The position numbers and the translations under genes were made by a program. Shown one piece after another: positions 44,355 through 56,458 of a stretch of DNA of 64,000 bases (its first letter is position 1; each line of letters begins with the position of its first letter). The stretch is from Treponema succinifaciens DSM 2489 (lineage in GTDB: Bacteria > Spirochaetota > Spirochaetia > Treponematales > Treponemataceae). Below the pieces are notes generated by a model. It was not told the DNA's origin, made no database searches, and was given only the letters and a program-made list of their open reading frames with translations. The DNA is taken from the NCBI RefSeq assembly GCF_000195275.1, contig NC_015385.1, forward strand, positions 1,132,501 through 1,196,500. The letters are read 5' to 3'.

Positions 44355-44825
44355 TCACTTTTTTGAAATATAAAACTTATGATAAAGATCTAGAAAAACA
44401 ATATAAAAGACATCAGGATATAAATTAAACTTAGAAACGTCAGTTTTATCTATCATAAACCCTATAAGTCTTTGATCTCCTTCTAGTCTAAAACGAGCCC
44501 ATTTAACACCAGCTGGAACATGATTAGGATGATGAAATTCGGATTTCGATGGAAAATCTTCATAAATTTCTAATACATTTCCATCTTTATTTCCAATTCG
44601 TTCATTTTCCCAATGTATTCTATTCTCATTTGAGTACCATTTTAGTTTTTCAATTATTTTAGAAAATTGTTCAACTGTAAGCTCTGAAAATCTTTGTCCC
44701 TGTTCAGAATCTAAGTATTTAAAATTAAATGATATTAAACCTTTAATTGTCTTATATGAAGTTTCTACACTTTCTTTTGGGAAATTTGCAAGTTTATTTT
44801 CTTTCTTAGAATTGTTATGCTTCAA
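44355..44825 (-). CDS. Small partner of the AAA ATPase, unknown function
   Basis: 156 aa if started at TTG 44825, which has ggagg 10 nt upstream and overlaps the ATPase stop; an ATG at 44882 would run 68 bp into that gene. The C-terminal third (KWARFRLEGDQRLIGFMID, then VFYIVFLDLYHKFY) resembles the beta-sheet core of RelE-like proteins or their structural relatives. It could be the effector of a two-gene defence module with the ATPase. No name can be given. Confidence 0.6.
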   Translation of the reverse strand: MKHNNSKKENKLANFPKESVETSYKTIKGLISFNFKYLDSEQGQRFSELTVEQFSKIIEKLKWYSNENRIHWENERIGNKDGNVLEIYEDFPSKSEFHHPNHVPAGVKWARFRLEGDQRLIGFMIDKTDVSKFNLYPDVFYIVFLDLYHKFYISKK

Positions 44826-45966
44826 TTTTAGGATATCCTCCCAATAAATGTCTTTTATAAGGAGCAGAAACAGATCTGTCATTTCTCAAAATATTTGTTT
44901 CTGGTTCATCAAGTCTATAACAAAAACTTTCCCCATTTTCTTTTTCAAACAAGTAAGTTCTGTATTTACCAAGTATATCTAGAACATCTGGATTTAAACT
45001 TGTAAATATCATCTGTGCATTATTTGGATTTGAGTCTCGTTTTATAAAAAGATTTATCAAATGCGGTAAAATATCTGGATGAAGATTAATATCAAATTCA
45101 TCCAAAATGAGAACGCCGCCAGATTTTAAATTTTCATAGTAATATAATAAGTTTATATAAAGAGCCCTGGTTCCTGTGGATTCTGAATCAATTCCTAATT
45201 TACTATTTGAATTATCAACGTCGTGGAAGAAAATCGGGAAATAAATTTTTTTATTTTTTTCATCTTCTCTAAACGAAATTGTAATATCAGATATACCTGT
45301 ATCAAACTTTTTTATTAATTGCTTGCTGAAGTTTAATGCTTCTGGGGTATGAAAATAAACTTCTGAAATTGCTGGTACATCTCGTCTAATTTCGTATCTA
45401 AGGCCTGTGTAAGTTACATTAATAGTATGCTTATTAAAGAAATTGAAGACAGGTTCAATTTCCTGTATTGCATATTGATGAAGAGTGCTTATAATTGAGG
45501 CGTTTTTTCTTAAGATAATCTTTGATTCATTATCATAAAGATGATTTACTGATACTTCATTATTATCACGCTGTAATAAAATCTCCTCAACTGTACTTTT
45601 AATCAAGAATAGAGTTTCTTTTATTACATGATCTTTTTGTAAAACTGCTTCATAACGATATTCAAGTTCATCAGAATCTGTAAATTCCACATAAAACTCT
45701 GAAGGTTCGTTGTTGTTAAAGAAAGTGTCATACAAAATAAATGATTCAGGTGTATAAATGAAGCTATTTTTTATAAAATCTGCAATAAATGCAAAAACCT
45801 TTAATGCACTCGTTTTGCCAGATGCATTCGCTCCTTCGAATCCAAGAATTAACGAATAGTCTCTATTATCTGACACATCCTCAGGAACATAACCGTTTAA
45901 CCTTAAATTGATATCAAGCCAATCCTTAAAACACCAACAGTTTTTTGCTCCATATCCTAATAACAT
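44815..45966 (-). CDS. AAA_15/AAA_21-type ATPase, predicted defence protein
   Basis: 383 aa, ABC/SMC-like ATPase. Walker A is GANASGKTSALK (~50-60), the signature-like segment is ESTGTRALYINL, and Walker B is GGVLILDEFDINLHPDIL, followed by a switch region QMIFTSLNPDVLD. Such ATPases pair with nuclease or toxin partners in abortive-infection modules (e.g. AbiL, PARIS, retron-linked systems). Here the partner is a small protein with coupled translation. Transcribed divergently from a recombinase across a 37-bp palindrome. Confidence 0.8.
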   Translation of the reverse strand: MLLGYGAKNCWCFKDWLDINLRLNGYVPEDVSDNRDYSLILGFEGANASGKTSALKVFAFIADFIKNSFIYTPESFILYDTFFNNNEPSEFYVEFTDSDELEYRYEAVLQKDHVIKETLFLIKSTVEEILLQRDNNEVSVNHLYDNESKIILRKNASIISTLHQYAIQEIEPVFNFFNKHTINVTYTGLRYEIRRDVPAISEVYFHTPEALNFSKQLIKKFDTGISDITISFREDEKNKKIYFPIFFHDVDNSNSKLGIDSESTGTRALYINLLYYYENLKSGGVLILDEFDINLHPDILPHLINLFIKRDSNPNNAQMIFTSLNPDVLDILGKYRTYLFEKENGESFCYRLDEPETNILRNDRSVSAPYKRHLLGGYPKIEA

Positions 45967-46006
45967 ATAAATACCTCAAATATATTATCGACCATATTAA
46001 TGAAAT

Positions 46007-46043
46007 CTTTAGACATTTGTCAATAATTGACAAATGTCTAAAG
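46007..46043. promoter_or_regulatory. 37-bp perfect palindrome between ATPase and recombinase genes
   Basis: Arms ctttagacatttgtcaa and ttgacaaatgtctaaag (17 bp each) flank taa. On the minus strand TTGACA then TAATAT (18-nt spacer) form a promoter for the ATPase. On the plus strand TTGACA and TATTAA lie very near the recombinase start. It may be a shared operator or a recombinase binding site. The half-site TTGTCAA is also in P1-P3. Confidence 0.85.
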
Positions 46044-46067
46044 AAAAATTATTAATTGGAGGCTTTT

Positions 46068-46889
46068 ATGATAAAGCAAATTGATCAACAAACACCTTTT
46101 GAGCAGCATTTACGAAAGCAAAATCTTTCGGAAAATACTGTCACTTCTTATCTGTGGACAATTAAGTATTACACAGAAAATTATGAAGATTTTTCAAAAG
46201 AAAATCTTCTAGCTTATAAAGGCTGGCTTTTAGAATACTTCAAGCCTAAGACTGTAAATCTTAGAATTCAGGCTATCAACAAGTATCTTGCTTTTACAGG
46301 AAAAGATAAAATGCAGCTTAAACAGGTAAAAGTTCAGCAGAAGAACTTTTTGGAAAATGTAATAAGCAATGCAGATTACCAATACTTCAAAGCTCAGCTT
46401 AAAGCTGACGGAAACATTGAATGGTACTTTGTGGTTTGGTTTCTTGGTGCTACTGGTGCCCGTGTAAGTGAACTTACTCAAATCAAAGTTGAACACGTAA
46501 ACATTGGCTGGTTTGATTTGTATTCTAAAGGTGGCAAACTTCGCCGATTATATATTCCAAAACTCCTGAGAGAAGAAGCTCAAGCATGGCTTAAATCTAT
46601 AGACAGAACTTTTGGATATGTATTTCTTAATCGTTTTGGTGAACGTATTACTACACGCGGAATTGCTACACAGCTTAAAACTTATGCTGCAAAATATGGC
46701 ATAAGCACTAAGGTCGTCTATCCTCATTCTTTCCGGCATCGTTACGCTAAGAATTTTCTGGAAAAATTCAATGACATTTCTCTGCTTGCCGATTTAATGG
46801 GGCATGAAAGTATAGAGACTACGCGTATTTATTTAAGACGTACAGCTAGTGAGCAGCAGGAAATTGTTGATCAGATTGTAACTTGGTAA
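46068..46889 (+). CDS. Tyrosine recombinase (Xer-type) near second RM locus
   Basis: 273 aa. A core-binding domain (~10-95) precedes a catalytic domain with TGARVSEL (Arg), SKGGKLRRLYIP (Lys), HSFRHRYAK (His, Arg), MGHESIETT (His) and RIYLRR (Tyr). The start at 46068 has ggagg 5 nt upstream. It differs clearly from copies A and B. Recombinases of this size next to hsdS fragments drive specificity inversion in several bacteria, so it may act on the 20-bp repeats at 43.3/44.3 kb. Confidence 0.9.
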   Translation: MIKQIDQQTPFEQHLRKQNLSENTVTSYLWTIKYYTENYEDFSKENLLAYKGWLLEYFKPKTVNLRIQAINKYLAFTGKDKMQLKQVKVQQKNFLENVISNADYQYFKAQLKADGNIEWYFVVWFLGATGARVSELTQIKVEHVNIGWFDLYSKGGKLRRLYIPKLLREEAQAWLKSIDRTFGYVFLNRFGERITTRGIATQLKTYAAKYGISTKVVYPHSFRHRYAKNFLEKFNDISLLADLMGHESIETTRIYLRRTASEQQEIVDQIVTW

Positions 46890-46894
46890 ATAAA

Positions 46895-46924
46895 AAAAGT
46901 GCCTCGCATTAATGAGGCACTTTT
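46895..46924. terminator. Bidirectional rho-independent terminator
   Basis: aaaagtgcctc (46895-46905) pairs perfectly with gaggcactttt (46914-46924), with A and T runs on the two sides. It separates the plus-strand recombinase from the minus-strand RM operon. Confidence 0.9.
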
Positions 46925-46933
46925 ATAGTTCAA

Positions 46934-47152
46934 TTAAAGCATTATACTTTGTTGTATTACCATATTTTCCACAGGAAGAATAGGTTGAGGTTGTGTATCG
47001 ATAATTAAGTTTTCGACATATACAATATCTGAGCGAACGATATTGGATAAAGCAGTAGGAACCACTGTGGTATCAATGGTGATAGGTGCCATATCTGTTG
47101 TTTGTTTTGCTAAATGGCTTATACCATTTGATGTTTGTAAAGAATTAATCAT
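46934..47152 (-). CDS. Small protein of unknown function, last gene of second RM operon
   Basis: 72 aa from ATG 47152, which overlaps the last codons and stop of the serine-protease-like gene, with aggatgg upstream. No motif recognised; the sequence is Thr/Val/Ile-rich (MINSLQTSNGISHLAK). Overlapping, coupled start and position before a terminator support it as real. Confidence 0.55.
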   Translation of the reverse strand: MINSLQTSNGISHLAKQTTDMAPITIDTTVVPTALSNIVRSDIVYVENLIIDTQPQPILPVENMVIQQSIML

Positions 47153-48152
47153 AGTGTTTCCATCCTTCGAATATTCTTTGATCCTGAATTGCAATTTGTT
47201 GCACAGGATTCTGTGGCATAGGTGGTATACTAACACGTGCAAAACGACCTTCCGAAACAAAGCAGTCTGTGCCTCCAGGAAGACTTTCTACAAGGGTTCG
47301 TTTTATAGAATATGTCCGTGCCCCATCATTGCCTATATATGCATCAGGATTAAAAGGACTTCTTAATTCAAGTTCTTCTCGTATAGAAATATATGTTTTG
47401 TTTATTAATTCATATAAATCTTGAGAAGGCTTCTCTATGTTTAAACCAAGTTCATTTTTTGCTTCGCGTCTATTGATTGTATAATCATGGCTTCCAGATT
47501 CACTGCAAAGAAAAGATATTATTTTCTTTATTTTTTCTTCATCTGTAACCTGATTTACAAGCAATTTTCTTGCTAACATCTGAATTTGTCCAATAGCTCT
47601 ATAAACTTCACCCAAAACTAGAGGATGAACTTTATCAGCCAATACATTAAATATATCGGCAAGAGCACGCTCATCTTTTAGATTTAATTCATGTTTTGCA
47701 AGTTCCAGAAAACCTTTAATTGCTTCAACACTTACTGGAACTCTAGCCTGTGGACCAGCATTTGGAATTGTTGGATTTAATGGAGTGTTTACACTTGGAT
47801 CTATAGGGCCCAGTGTAGCTTGTTTTGTCATTATTATTCTATTTGCACCAAGACACATTAATGTACCTGTACTTCGAGCCTTTCCTGGAACAATAATCTC
47901 AAAATCATCACAAAATTGACGTATTAAATTAACGATATTCCAGCCTGCGAGAGTATTACCACCATTTGTAAATAGGAATAAAGATATTTTTGGAACAACA
48001 CCTATTTTATCAAGATGCTCTGTAATATAATCAGTAGCATCATTTGCAATTTGGGTTTCCCATCCAGCTTTATCTCCTGTTATATAAACAAGGAGTTTTG
48101 AGTTCCTTTCTTTTTCTATAGCTTCGTAGAGAGCTTTTCTTTCATCAGTCAT
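47145..48152 (-). CDS. SDH_sah-type serine protease (ClpP/crotonase fold)
   Basis: 335 aa. The text LFLFTNGGNTLAGW, PGKARSTGTLMCLGANRIIM and LGPIDPSVN is that of the serine dehydrogenase proteinase family, related to SppA/ClpP; the Ser of ARSTGT is the likely nucleophile. No membrane segment is obvious. It lies 64 nt downstream of hsdS in the same direction, so it may be an accessory gene of the RM operon. Substrate unknown. Confidence 0.8.
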   Translation of the reverse strand: MTDERKALYEAIEKERNSKLLVYITGDKAGWETQIANDATDYITEHLDKIGVVPKISLFLFTNGGNTLAGWNIVNLIRQFCDDFEIIVPGKARSTGTLMCLGANRIIMTKQATLGPIDPSVNTPLNPTIPNAGPQARVPVSVEAIKGFLELAKHELNLKDERALADIFNVLADKVHPLVLGEVYRAIGQIQMLARKLLVNQVTDEEKIKKIISFLCSESGSHDYTINRREAKNELGLNIEKPSQDLYELINKTYISIREELELRSPFNPDAYIGNDGARTYSIKRTLVESLPGGTDCFVSEGRFARVSIPPMPQNPVQQIAIQDQRIFEGWKHYD

Positions 48153-48216
48153 TTTTAAAATTATAACACAAAATAATCATTTAGTGTAATTTTTTTATTG
48201 ACCAATTATTATAAGA

Positions 48217-49689
48217 TCATAATTGATTATTTATAATGGTCAAATTTCCATAAAGACATTCAATTTTTTCTACTATTCTGTTTTGTTCGGAATAAGGAGG
48301 TAGTGGAACAACAGCAGACAATAAATCACTTGCTGATAATGAAATTATTCCGACACCTTTCCCGTTTAGTATACCTTGCTGTTTATAAATCATTATTACA
48401 TATAAGAAAAAGCTATTATTTATATTTTTGTTTTTTGGTCTTAATCTTGATACATGATTCTGATAACAAATATCGTAATCATAATTCCAAATTGCAGCAC
48501 GTCCGACATCACCGCCATTACAAAGAATTAAATCTCCTTTCTTGATTGTACATTTCTCAAGTTCATCATCGGTAAAATACATTTCACGAACTTCTGTAAA
48601 ATCAAAGGAATTCCAATACAGGTTTGATGTTGTTATGTACTTTCGTAAAGTTCCTTTATTATTTGTTTTCTTTAATGCTTTACCAGTTGTATGAGTATAT
48701 ATTTCTCCTAATGTACACCATGACCATGATTCAGGAATATCAAAAAGAGCTTCATCTTCATCTATCTTCTTGTAGGGTCTGTTATCACTTGTCGCGATGC
48801 GTTTTAGAAGTTCTTCTGCAGGCTCGTCGTTTGGATCTTGTGGGACGAGTTTACCGTGGATTGCGAGGTCGAGGATTTTGGATTTTGTTTGCTTGATAAT
48901 TGTTTGTAAGTCGGATTTTTCTTGATCTAAATGTTCAATTTGCTCAAAGATATTTTCAATTGATGTAACAATACTGTTTTGTTCATTCAGCGGTGGTAAT
49001 GGGAAAATAGCAGATAATAAATCATTCGCAGACAAAGAAGTTATTCCTACACCTTTACCATTTAGCATACCTTGCTCTTTATAGAACATCAAAAGATAAA
49101 GATATAGACTATTATTTATGCCTTCAATTTTTGGTCTCAGTCTTGAAACATGGTTTTGATAGCAAATATCTTCATTATAATTCCAAATAGCAGCTCGTCC
49201 GACATCTCCTCCATTACAAAGAACTAAATCTCCTTTTTTGATTGTACATTTATCCAGTTCATCATCTGTAAAATACATTTCTCGAACTTCTGTAAAATCA
49301 AATTTATTCCAGTAAAGATTTGAAGTTGTTATATATTTTCGTAAAGAACCTTTATTGTTCGATTTCTTCAGGGCTTTTCCAGTTGTATGATAAAACAATT
49401 CTCCCAATCTACACCAAGCCCACCCATCCGGCACCTCAAACGGAATCTCATCTTCAATGTCTTTTACAGTACCATCAGCGAACTGCTCATAATGCCGTTT
49501 ATCACTTCCTACAAAGATAAAAGAATCCTTTTTGTCAGCTTTTAGTTCGCCTTTTTTGATTTTCTCTGCTTTTTCAGCTCTGATTTTTTCAAGCAATACA
49601 GTTGCGCTTTCATCATTCGGATTCTGAGGTACAAGTTTTCCGTGAATAGCAAGGTCTAATACTTTCTGTCGTAATGCTTTTGTATTCAT
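48217..49689 (-). CDS. hsdS: Type I RM specificity subunit with two near-identical TRDs (second system)
   Basis: 490 aa, EcoKI-like layout. A conserved N-terminal LDLAIHGKLVPQNPND recurs centrally as LDLAIHGKLVPQDPND. The two recognition domains (~95-265 and ~325-490) are almost the same: both contain HTTGKALKK, RKYITTSNLYWN, FDFTEVREMYFTDDEL and GGDVGRAAIWNY. At DNA level they differ at many third positions, so the duplication is not brand-new. Identical half-sites would predict a palindromic recognition sequence. It follows hsdM by 4 nt. Confidence 0.93.
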   Translation of the reverse strand: MNTKALRQKVLDLAIHGKLVPQNPNDESATVLLEKIRAEKAEKIKKGELKADKKDSFIFVGSDKRHYEQFADGTVKDIEDEIPFEVPDGWAWCRLGELFYHTTGKALKKSNNKGSLRKYITTSNLYWNKFDFTEVREMYFTDDELDKCTIKKGDLVLCNGGDVGRAAIWNYNEDICYQNHVSRLRPKIEGINNSLYLYLLMFYKEQGMLNGKGVGITSLSANDLLSAIFPLPPLNEQNSIVTSIENIFEQIEHLDQEKSDLQTIIKQTKSKILDLAIHGKLVPQDPNDEPAEELLKRIATSDNRPYKKIDEDEALFDIPESWSWCTLGEIYTHTTGKALKKTNNKGTLRKYITTSNLYWNSFDFTEVREMYFTDDELEKCTIKKGDLILCNGGDVGRAAIWNYDYDICYQNHVSRLRPKNKNINNSFFLYVIMIYKQQGILNGKGVGIISLSASDLLSAVVPLPPYSEQNRIVEKIECLYGNLTIINNQL

Positions 49690-49693
49690 CTAA

Positions 49694-53946
<4,253 letters not shown>

Positions 53947-54023
53947 AATAATCTTCCCGTCTTCACATAATTAAATATTATAGGAAGATTATAACACATT
54001 TTCGTGATTTTGTGGGAATTAAT

Positions 54024-54418
54024 CCAAGCCGAACTTGGTCGTGCTCCAACGATGAAACGTTGGGCCAAGTCCAGAAGTGAAACGTCTGGTCAATCCAACA
54101 GAATGTTGGCAGGGATGCAACGGCTGGGCGGGGAACGGAGATACAGCAGAGTGAAACGGGCTGTTGAAAATCGTAAAGCGGGGAAAGGGAAACTTTTCGC
54201 TTTTAAGATTTTCAGGGATAGGGTGCGGGAAAGGTTGCCTTTCCTGAGGGGTAATCCAAAAGGGGCTTTTTTGCCCATGTGGCGAATGGAGGGGTGATAG
54301 ATTTTTATCATCCCGTAGTGAGTTACGGTTTGATAGAACCGTACATATCGCTTGCAGCGACAAACACTAGGGGTTTCTTCAAAAAACGGCTGATTTTCAG
54401 AAAGCGAAACCTTTCGCT
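54024..54418. repeat. Dense array of at least twelve small hairpins
   Basis: Consecutive inverted repeats include ccaag/cttgg 54024-54038, ccaacg/cgttgg 54046-54063, ccaga/tctgg 54071-54089, ccaaca/tgttgg 54095-54109, acagc/gctgt 54143-54164, aaagcg/cgcttt 54175-54203, ggaaagg/cctttcc 54228-54244, tgata/tatca 54295-54310, ccgta/tacgg 54313-54328, tcgct/agcga 54348-54360 and agcgaaa/tttcgct 54403-54418. Several loops contain gtgaaac or atgaaac. The open frames over it are not gene-like. Confidence 0.85.
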
Positions 54419-54479
54419 AACAAAAATACTTGCCGAAGAGACAGCATCGATTGCAGAATCTTTTCAACAGGTATAATAT

Positions 54480-54665
54480 TTAGCGGCTCATATCATAGTC
54501 AAGGCTTCGCGGACGGGCCTTTTCCCTCTGGTAGTCCTTCCAGTTATGAACCCGATACTTCTTGTAGCTGGTTCCAAGAGTTATAAGCTCATCTCCGTCA
54601 TGGTTTTCCCATTCGGCTAACTGAGTGCTTTTTTCAATGTACGCATCAGTCAGGCCCTTGTTCAC
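54480..54665 (-). pseudogene. Probable C-terminal fragment of an unidentified gene
   Basis: About 61 codons ending RSLDYDMSR and a stop. The composition is protein-like (LITLGTSYKKYRVHNWKDYQ), but no family is recognised and no good start is seen. Its 5' side abuts the orphan FGE-type fragment at about 54660, which reads in the opposite direction. Kept at low confidence. Confidence 0.3.
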
Positions 54666-55085
54666 AAATATCTTGGATACGAACCAGTATACACAAGAGA
54701 TGGAAGTTCTGTTACTTGGAATGAAAATGCGAATGGATTCCGATTACCTACAGTTGAAGAATGGCAGTATGCGGCAAAAGGAGGTCAAAAATTTAAATAC
54801 AGCGGCAGCGACAATCTGGACGAAGTAGGCTGGTGCTACGACAACAGTGGAAAAAAGCCACATCCTGTTGCGCAGAAAAACCCTAACATCTATGGCTTGT
54901 ATGATATGAGCAGTAACGTATGTGAATGGTGCTGGGATTCCCTCGGCGGTAACGGACACTATACCTGTGGTGGCAGTTGGTACGACTACTCCGGCAGCTG
55001 CGAGGTGGGCAACGGGCGCTGGAACATTGCTTACGGCAGGGGCGACGGCCGAGGCTTCCGCATTGTCCGCTCTACAGGCAAGTAA
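54663..55085 (+). pseudogene. Orphan FGE-sulfatase/C-type-lectin tail, probable DGR variable region
   Basis: An open frame without a start codon. It contains GFRLPTVEEWQYAAKGG, NIYGLYDMSSNVCEWCWDS, GGSWYDYSGSC and GFRIVRSTGK, the usual end of formylglycine-generating-enzyme-like domains. In treponemes such tails are targets of diversity-generating retroelements (DGRs). The last ~110 bp (54965-55075) show scattered Tyr/Asp/Ser/Gly codons at positions where an Asn (AAC) template is expected. The N-terminal part is missing and no reverse transcriptase or template repeat is in the window. Confidence 0.6.
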
Positions 55086-55273
55086 AAACGAGATGTGGCT
55101 GTGCAGTACCGGTGTAGCGCAGGCGGCAAGCCGTAGCGGAGCAGGTACGTAACAGCTGCAATCGAGCAGAAGATTCCTGACCGAGTTTACTGCGTAAACA
55201 TCGCAGTGTTGTAGCACGGGAATGACAAATTAGCAAATCTATCGATACAAATGAATGCTAGAGAATCTTTATT

Positions 55274-56458
55274 CTAATTTTCAAAAAGCCTTTCAGTCTC
55301 TTTTATCCTTGAATCCAGCGTTTTGCATAAGATTTCCGCGCGCTCCGGCTCAATGTACGGATTTTGTGATATGAGCTTTCCGAAGAATTCTGAAACGCCT
55401 TCGAGCCTCCCAAAGTCCAAATCCGAGCAGTATTCCTTGAACGGAATTCTTTTCATCTGTTCTTTCTGGTTTGGGGCGAACGGCTTTGCTTTTATTTTTA
55501 AGGATTCGCGTAGGTATGGATTTTTTAGGTTATAAAGGATTTCATCATGGAACATTGAAGTTCCGCTGTCGAACACTGGAGCAAGTCCAATCCACTCAAG
55601 AGTGTCGGGATTCCTTAAAAATCCGAAGTTGTTGTAGTGCCTGTCGGTGTTTGCAATTATAAAGTCAACCGTGAGCATTCGGCAGATTCCCTGCTTTAAT
55701 TTTTCTGTATCCTTGAATCCGAACTCCCTGCAGCAGTTTATCAGATGGTTGAAATTTGAAGTGCTGTTGTTCTTTTTTAAAGTATTCACAATGTGCCAGG
55801 CCGGAACAAGCTCTGTCTGCGGCGACACAAAGTCTGGGAATGATGAGTAAAAAGTTCCATCGTTTTTTATGATTTTGTATTCAACGTGTTCAATTCCAAG
55901 CCTGCCGCAGATTTCTGATGCAAGAACCTCATTGAAAGGTTCCTGCTGCCAAAGGCTTCCGGCTTTTAGAAGAATCCGCTCTCCATTGTTTATGATCCAT
56001 TTTTTCTTGAGCCAGCCGTTAGTTGTGTTGTCCGGGGAAACAAGGTTCAATGTGTCGGCGCTGTCTGAATTCAAAACCCCGAAGAGGGCTTTTCCTACGT
56101 CATCAGAAAAATTGTTCTGAAAGAAATTCACGTCTTTCCAGGACAGGCTGCTTTTTAAAGGCTTTGCCCAGTAGTGGTCAGAAAGACTGAGTCCGTAGCT
56201 TTTTTCTATAAGATAATCCGTAGTGACATTTCCAAGCTGCTCAAGGGCTGTGTCAAGATTCTGGCGGCTTGCAGGAATTGAGCGGCTTTTCCACCAGGAG
56301 CGGAACTGGCTTTTTAAGGTTTTTCCTTTTTCATTGTCCGGCGATATTCCGATTGGAAGATGCTCCCTGCTGATTATTTCAGAGACTTCGGAGATTTCCT
56401 CATCCTCGGTTGAGAACCTTAAAACCGGAATATCTTTGTGGCAGAGAATGTAGTTCAT
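55274..56458 (-). CDS. HipA-like protein kinase
   Basis: 394 aa. The C-terminal half carries DFIIANTDRHYNNFGFL (catalytic Asp and Asn of HipA-like kinases) and APVFDSGTSM (metal-binding Asp). An N-terminal lobe with LLKAGS supplies the lysine. HipA-type kinases phosphorylate tRNA synthetases or other targets and work with a HipB-like repressor, which is absent here. The ATG 56458 overlaps the stop of the upstream ATPase/nuclease gene, with ggagg just before it. Confidence 0.75.
   Translation of the reverse strand: MNYILCHKDIPVLRFSTEDEEISEVSEIISREHLPIGISPDNEKGKTLKSQFRSWWKSRSIPASRQNLDTALEQLGNVTTDYLIEKSYGLSLSDHYWAKPLKSSLSWKDVNFFQNNFSDDVGKALFGVLNSDSADTLNLVSPDNTTNGWLKKKWIINNGERILLKAGSLWQQEPFNEVLASEICGRLGIEHVEYKIIKNDGTFYSSFPDFVSPQTELVPAWHIVNTLKKNNSTSNFNHLINCCREFGFKDTEKLKQGICRMLTVDFIIANTDRHYNNFGFLRNPDTLEWIGLAPVFDSGTSMFHDEILYNLKNPYLRESLKIKAKPFAPNQKEQMKRIPFKEYCSDLDFGRLEGVSEFFGKLISQNPYIEPERAEILCKTLDSRIKETERLFEN

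Noticed and set aside
46007-46043. Palindrome as a terminator
   Set aside because: It lies between two divergent starts and has no T run; promoter boxes overlap it.
54004-54297. Open frame across the hairpin array as a gene
   Set aside because: Composition follows the palindromes, there is no ribosome site, and the opposite strand is equally open.
54744-55217. Minus-strand open frame opposite the lectin-like tail
   Set aside because: It mirrors a clear FGE-type domain on the plus strand; alanine/valine/proline-rich shadow translation without start signal.
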